A stretch of DNA of 45,545 nucleotides, taken from NCBI GenBank assembly GCA_016939335.1, contig JAFGHC010000005.1, forward strand, positions 1 through 45,545. Direction: 5' to 3'. The notes beneath the pieces are model-generated. The model worked only from the letters and a program-made list of their open reading frames with translations. It ran no database searches and was not told where the DNA came from. A program made the position numbers and the translations under genes. Position 1 is the first letter of the stretch, and every line of letters starts with the position of its first letter. This DNA comes from Candidatus Saganbacteria bacterium (lineage in GTDB: Bacteria; Margulisbacteria; WOR-1; O2-12-FULL-45-9; XYB2-FULL-48-7). Positions 42,975 through 45,545 of the stretch are shown here, piece by piece.

Positions 42975-44092
42975 CCGATCAGCCGGGTGAATTCCGCCTG
43001 CCATTCTTTGGCTATTAACGGCCAGCCGTACTCTTTGAACATCCGCTCTCTCGCCTGCCGGCTCATTTTCTGCCACCGTTCTTTATCTTTTAATAACCCG
43101 ACCGTCTGCCTGATGAATTCGCTTTTATATTCCGCCGAATAGGGATCACCTTTGATCAGTATCCCCGTTTGACCGTCCAGGACCGATTCGGAGAGCGCCC
43201 CGCGGTCGCTGGTGATGACGGGGGTCCCCGCCGCCTGCGCTTCCAGCACGGTGATGCAGGAAGTCTCGCCGAAGACCGGATGCAGGCTCGCCTGGTGGTT
43301 GGGGTAGAGGAGCAGGCAGCTTTTGCCCATCTCCTTGGCCAGTTCCCGCTGGGTTTTGGCGGGATGGAAGTTGATGCCCGCCTGCTTGGCCGACTGAAAA
43401 AGCTCGGCCAGTTTGGCGTCGGTATCGGTCCCGTAGACCGTAAAACTGGTAAAGGCCTCGAGCGAGGCGCTGCCAATCTGTTCCCTGATCTTGGGGAGAA
43501 GTTCGACCAGCAGGTCAAGTCCGCGGTCCGGCACGCTCGAATAGATCAGCCGGCCGGCCTCTTTTTTGACTTCTTCTTTATAATAATCGAGATCGACCCC
43601 GTTGCGCGTGACGTAGATCTTTTCCGCAGGCAGGCCGAGCTTTTCCTGATAGATGCTTTTTTGCCAGCGCGAAACGGCGAAGATCGCGTCGGTGAATTCC
43701 TTGAGACGGCTGCCGATATCTTCCCGCCGCGGCTGGTCGTTCCAGAGATAAGAGAGGTCGTCGTGCGCCCAGTAAACGACCTTTTTCAGGCCGAAGGCGG
43801 CGGCGTTCCTGCCGATGATCTTGAGGATCTCGAGGTCGCGAAAAGCGACAAAGATATCGAACTTGTTCCCGGCCGAGAGGAAAGCGCTCAACTCGGTGAT
43901 ATCTTTATATTCAACGCCGGAATAATTGCCGTGCCGGTCGCCGCAGCGGTTGAAGACGAAGACCTCATTGCCTGATTTGTGCAGCTCCAGCGCCATGTGG
44001 ATCAGCGCCGTCTCGCTGCCGCCGCAGCCGGTCTGCTCCAGCGTGTCGCCCGTGACGGGCCGCCCAAAGGCGCCGAAGAAAGCGATTTTCAT
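42971..44092 (-). CDS. GT4 family glycosyltransferase
   Basis: This 373-residue protein begins at the ATG at 44092 (MKIAFFGAFGRPVTGDTLEQ, then TGCGGSETALIHMALEL, a GT-B N-terminus). The frame runs 76 codons further upstream through repeat sequence, which I reject. The C-terminal domain shows LIYSSVPDRGLDLLVELLPK and a TSCITVLEAQAAGTPVITSD segment with the conserved E-x7-E-like site, then GALSESVLDGQTGILI. The donor and acceptor are unknown. A TTGCTT-17-TATTAT promoter lies just upstream. Confidence 0.9.
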   Translation of the reverse strand: MKIAFFGAFGRPVTGDTLEQTGCGGSETALIHMALELHKSGNEVFVFNRCGDRHGNYSGVEYKDITELSAFLSAGNKFDIFVAFRDLEILKIIGRNAAAFGLKKVVYWAHDDLSYLWNDQPRREDIGSRLKEFTDAIFAVSRWQKSIYQEKLGLPAEKIYVTRNGVDLDYYKEEVKKEAGRLIYSSVPDRGLDLLVELLPKIREQIGSASLEAFTSFTVYGTDTDAKLAELFQSAKQAGINFHPAKTQRELAKEMGKSCLLLYPNHQASLHPVFGETSCITVLEAQAAGTPVITSDRGALSESVLDGQTGILIKGDPYSAEYKSEFIRQTVGLLKDKERWQKMSRQARERMFKEYGWPLIAKEWQAEFTRLIG

Positions 44093-44101
44093 GATGAGGG
44101 T

Positions 44102-44130
44102 ATAATACAATGGCAGATGAGACAAAGCAA
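44102..44130 (-). promoter_or_regulatory. Promoter of the minus-strand GT4 gene
   Basis: On the minus strand, TTGCTT (complement of 44125-44130), 17 nt, TATTAT (complement of 44102-44107). The ATG at 44092 follows 9 nt after the -10 box, leaving at most a 2-3-nt leader. Confidence 0.55.
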
Positions 44131-44140
44131 CGTTATGAAC

Positions 44141-44267
44141 TTCCAACTTCAAACATCCAACTTCAAAACAAAAGCCAAATAACAACCTGCAATTTCCAAC
44201 TGGAGCGATTGGAACTTCGAATTTGAACTTTGTTATTTGTTTGGATGTTTGAGGTTTGAAGTTGGAA
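44141..44267. repeat. Imperfect inverted repeat with AACTTCAAAC-type arms
   Basis: TTCCAACTTCAAACATCC (44141-44158) matches the complement of GGATGTTTGAGGTTTGAAGT and the following bases (44243-44267) with a 7-nt gap. AAATAACAA and TTGTTATTT pair inside. It lies between two minus-strand genes and resembles low-complexity dispersed hairpins. Confidence 0.65.
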
Positions 44268-44279
44268 ATTCTTAGGTAT

Positions 44280-45203
44280 CTAGGAGAGTTCTGTGAACAA
44301 CTGATCCCCGACCTTGACATGCCGCGCCAGCAATGGCGTGTCGCACTGGCGGCAGACGTCGAACGCGTAGCCGGCGCGCAGGGCCAGGTTCTTGTCCTCG
44401 AGCTGTTTCAGCTCTTCCGCCGTTTTGAGGCCTTTGATGTTGCCGACGACCGCTTCGCCGTAAATGTCGTTGCAGCAGATATGGATGTCGCCGTTCCAGC
44501 CGATAAAGAGGTTGCCGAGCGCGGCCAGACAGACGACTTTCGACTTGTCTTTGATCTCAATATCTTTGAGGCTTTTGGCGTAAGCCTCGTCCAGCAGTTT
44601 TTCGTTCTGAAGTTTGCCCGACCGGCCGGTGATGACGTGGTGGAACTTGAAGTTCTTCTCGTCAAACCCCAGTCCCGTCAGCAGCCCTTTCATCTTTTCG
44701 ACCTCGGCCAGCCCGAAAGATCTGGTCAGGATCGGCACGAACTGGATGTTAACGCGGCCCCGGTTATGCGCGGCGATCTCTTTCAAATGGGCGACCAGCT
44801 TGTGGAAGCTCAAGCCGCACATCAGCATTTCATAACTTTGCTGGTCATAGCCGTTGAAGCTGATATTTATTCTCGAAACGGGAATTTGCGCCAGCTGCTC
44901 AAAGAGCTCCGGGGTCAGCTGCGAGCCGTTGGTGATGAGGAGGATCGTGGAGTCCGGTATTTCGGTCCTGATATAGCGAAGATGTTCTATCAGCTCTTTG
45001 TGGAGTAGTGGCTCGCCGAAGCCGGCGAGCTTGAAGGCTTTTATTCCGGCCGACTTGGCCAGCGCCACGCCCTGCTTGACCGTTTCAAAACCGATATAGC
45101 CTTTTTTGCGCGGGTCGCCCCGCGGGCAGAAGACGCACTGCGCGTTGCAGTGATTGGTCGGCTCGAACTCGATCTGTCTTGTAAAAAGTTTTCGTTCGGG
45201 CAT
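44280..45203 (-). CDS. Radical SAM protein with SPASM-like C-terminus
   Basis: The start at 45203 (MPERKLFTRQIEFEPTNHC) gives 307 residues; a longer frame enters the repeat and is rejected. The [4Fe-4S] S-adenosylmethionine-cleaving motif CNAQCVFC (Cys19, Cys23, Cys26) is followed by GFGEPLLHKELIEHL and a LLITNGSQL segment. The C-terminus has further cysteines (VVCLAALGNLFIGWNGDIHI, then CCND, and VCRQCDTP) typical of SPASM/Twitch auxiliary-cluster domains. The substrate is unknown; relatives modify peptides, or act in lipid and sugar metabolism beside glycosyltransferases. Confidence 0.92.
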   Translation of the reverse strand: MPERKLFTRQIEFEPTNHCNAQCVFCPRGDPRKKGYIGFETVKQGVALAKSAGIKAFKLAGFGEPLLHKELIEHLRYIRTEIPDSTILLITNGSQLTPELFEQLAQIPVSRINISFNGYDQQSYEMLMCGLSFHKLVAHLKEIAAHNRGRVNIQFVPILTRSFGLAEVEKMKGLLTGLGFDEKNFKFHHVITGRSGKLQNEKLLDEAYAKSLKDIEIKDKSKVVCLAALGNLFIGWNGDIHICCNDIYGEAVVGNIKGLKTAEELKQLEDKNLALRAGYAFDVCRQCDTPLLARHVKVGDQLFTELS

Positions 45204-45209
45204 GAGGCG

Positions 45210-45238
45210 ATAATATAATAATATCGGGGGAAAGGCAA
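45210..45238 (-). promoter_or_regulatory. Promoter of the radical SAM gene, -35 within the repeat
   Basis: On the minus strand, TTGCCT (complement of 45233-45238), 17 nt, TATTAT (complement of 45210-45215), then 6 nt to ATG 45203, implying a leaderless mRNA. The -35 hexamer is part of the CCTTGCCTT repeat. Confidence 0.55.
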
Positions 45239-45304
45239 GGAAGGGCAAGGGAGGGCAAGGGAGGGCACATGAAGATGGGAGAGGGCAAGGGAAGGCAAGA
45301 GAAG
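45229..45304. repeat. Purine-rich repeat, inverted relative to the one at base 1
   Basis: GGCAAGGGAGGGCAAGGGAG-type units, with a single CACATG at about 45267 in place of CACGTG. Its complement reads CCCTTGCC/CACATG-like and matches the family at 1-115, in opposite orientation. Confidence 0.8.
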
Positions 45305-45316
45305 AGGAGAAAAGGA

Positions 45317-45472
45317 TTACGAGACCTTACGCTTGAGAGAATTAACCAACCGATTCAGTAAATAGTGCGTTTTTATTGATAAATCGTCGAATTCCGCATA
45401 TAAATTCTTCGGGATAAAACGTTTGATATATGTTCGACGGACCCAGTCTTGCGATTCCGCGAGAGTGTAAAA
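45317..45472 (-). pseudogene. Broken 3' coding remnant at the window edge
   Basis: The minus-strand frame from 45472 to the stop at 45317 reads FYTLAESQDWVRRTYIKRFI, then PKNLYAEFDDLSIKTHYLLN and RLVNSLKRKVS. It has no start, an in-frame stop (45473-45475) directly upstream and further stops beyond. The protein-like character (charged, helical) suggests a decayed gene end, perhaps of a mobile element, but I cannot identify it. Nothing else is seen from 45476 to 45545. Confidence 0.3.
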
Positions 45473-45545
45473 CTAACTGTGTAAACGGGTGAGCCTCATA
45501 TATCCAGCATCACCCTCCCTTCAAAGATAACAGCAAACTGCGAAA

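Noticed and set aside
44093-44320. Upstream extension of the minus-strand GT4 gene
   Set aside because: It translates an inverted repeat and contains the promoter; the family N-terminus begins at 44092.

Overview
The window reads as a chromosomal segment of an uncultivated, probably diderm bacterium. The core genes are GC-rich and tightly packed, with many ATGA-type or longer overlaps. The run comF - short HPF - secA - prfB resembles Firmicutes/Terrabacteria gene order, and it is followed by a DUF5693-type membrane protein next to a CsaB-type pyruvyl transferase. A PorV-like outer-membrane barrel protein points to an outer membrane. A lineage near Cyanobacteria (Margulisbacteria/Saganbacteria, 'WOR-1') would fit, but this is an inference from gene order and I cannot prove it here.

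Layout. 1-5.2 kb: a 30-bp tandem repeat, an exported membrane protein, then an AT-rich restriction-modification island (two tandem m5C methyltransferases, an HNH endonuclease, a Vsr repair nuclease) and a 42-codon small gene. 5.3-10.7 kb: an AlbA_2-type regulator (minus strand), then comF, hpf, secA and prfB. 10.7-20.1 kb: a nearly unbroken overlapping series for envelope polysaccharide (DUF5693 protein, CsaB, RfbD, Gmd, GT4, O-antigen ligase with TPRs, polyprenyl-phosphate glycosylphosphotransferase). 20.1-26.8 kb: a large secreted Ig-like/FlgD-like protein (minus strand), a geranylgeranyl-reductase-family flavoprotein, a DUF218 protein, ispF, pdxJ, rpiB and a sugar nucleotidyltransferase that could supply GDP-mannose to Gmd.

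26.8-43.0 kb is the most interesting part. It holds about sixteen genes, most without a recognisable family and none (apart from the barrel protein) with a Sec signal peptide. They include a 1662-residue protein made of repeated helix-plus-hydrophobic-hairpin modules, a 112-residue needle-like protein, several 75-135-residue proteins, a 762-residue protein, a glycosyltransferase with a TPR-like tail and a 529-residue helical protein. Six intergenic sites carry the same bipartite element, GCAAGTTTT - exactly 13 nt - CGATAAATA-like. It resembles promoters of the flagellar/sigma-28 (FliA/SigD) type. I read the region as a co-regulated regulon encoding the exported parts of a type III-secretion-like injection or surface apparatus whose export core would lie elsewhere. 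The promoter motif is seen directly; the function is inference.

43.0-45.5 kb: a GT4 glycosyltransferase and a radical SAM/SPASM protein (minus strand), an inverted copy of the pyrimidine-rich repeat seen at base 1, and a broken coding remnant at the edge. Three further themes recur. Promoter -10 elements often sit 6-9 nt from start codons, suggesting leaderless mRNAs. Several families of short palindromic repeats lie between genes. Some of these repeats have entered coding sequence, in pdxJ and the 529-residue gene.
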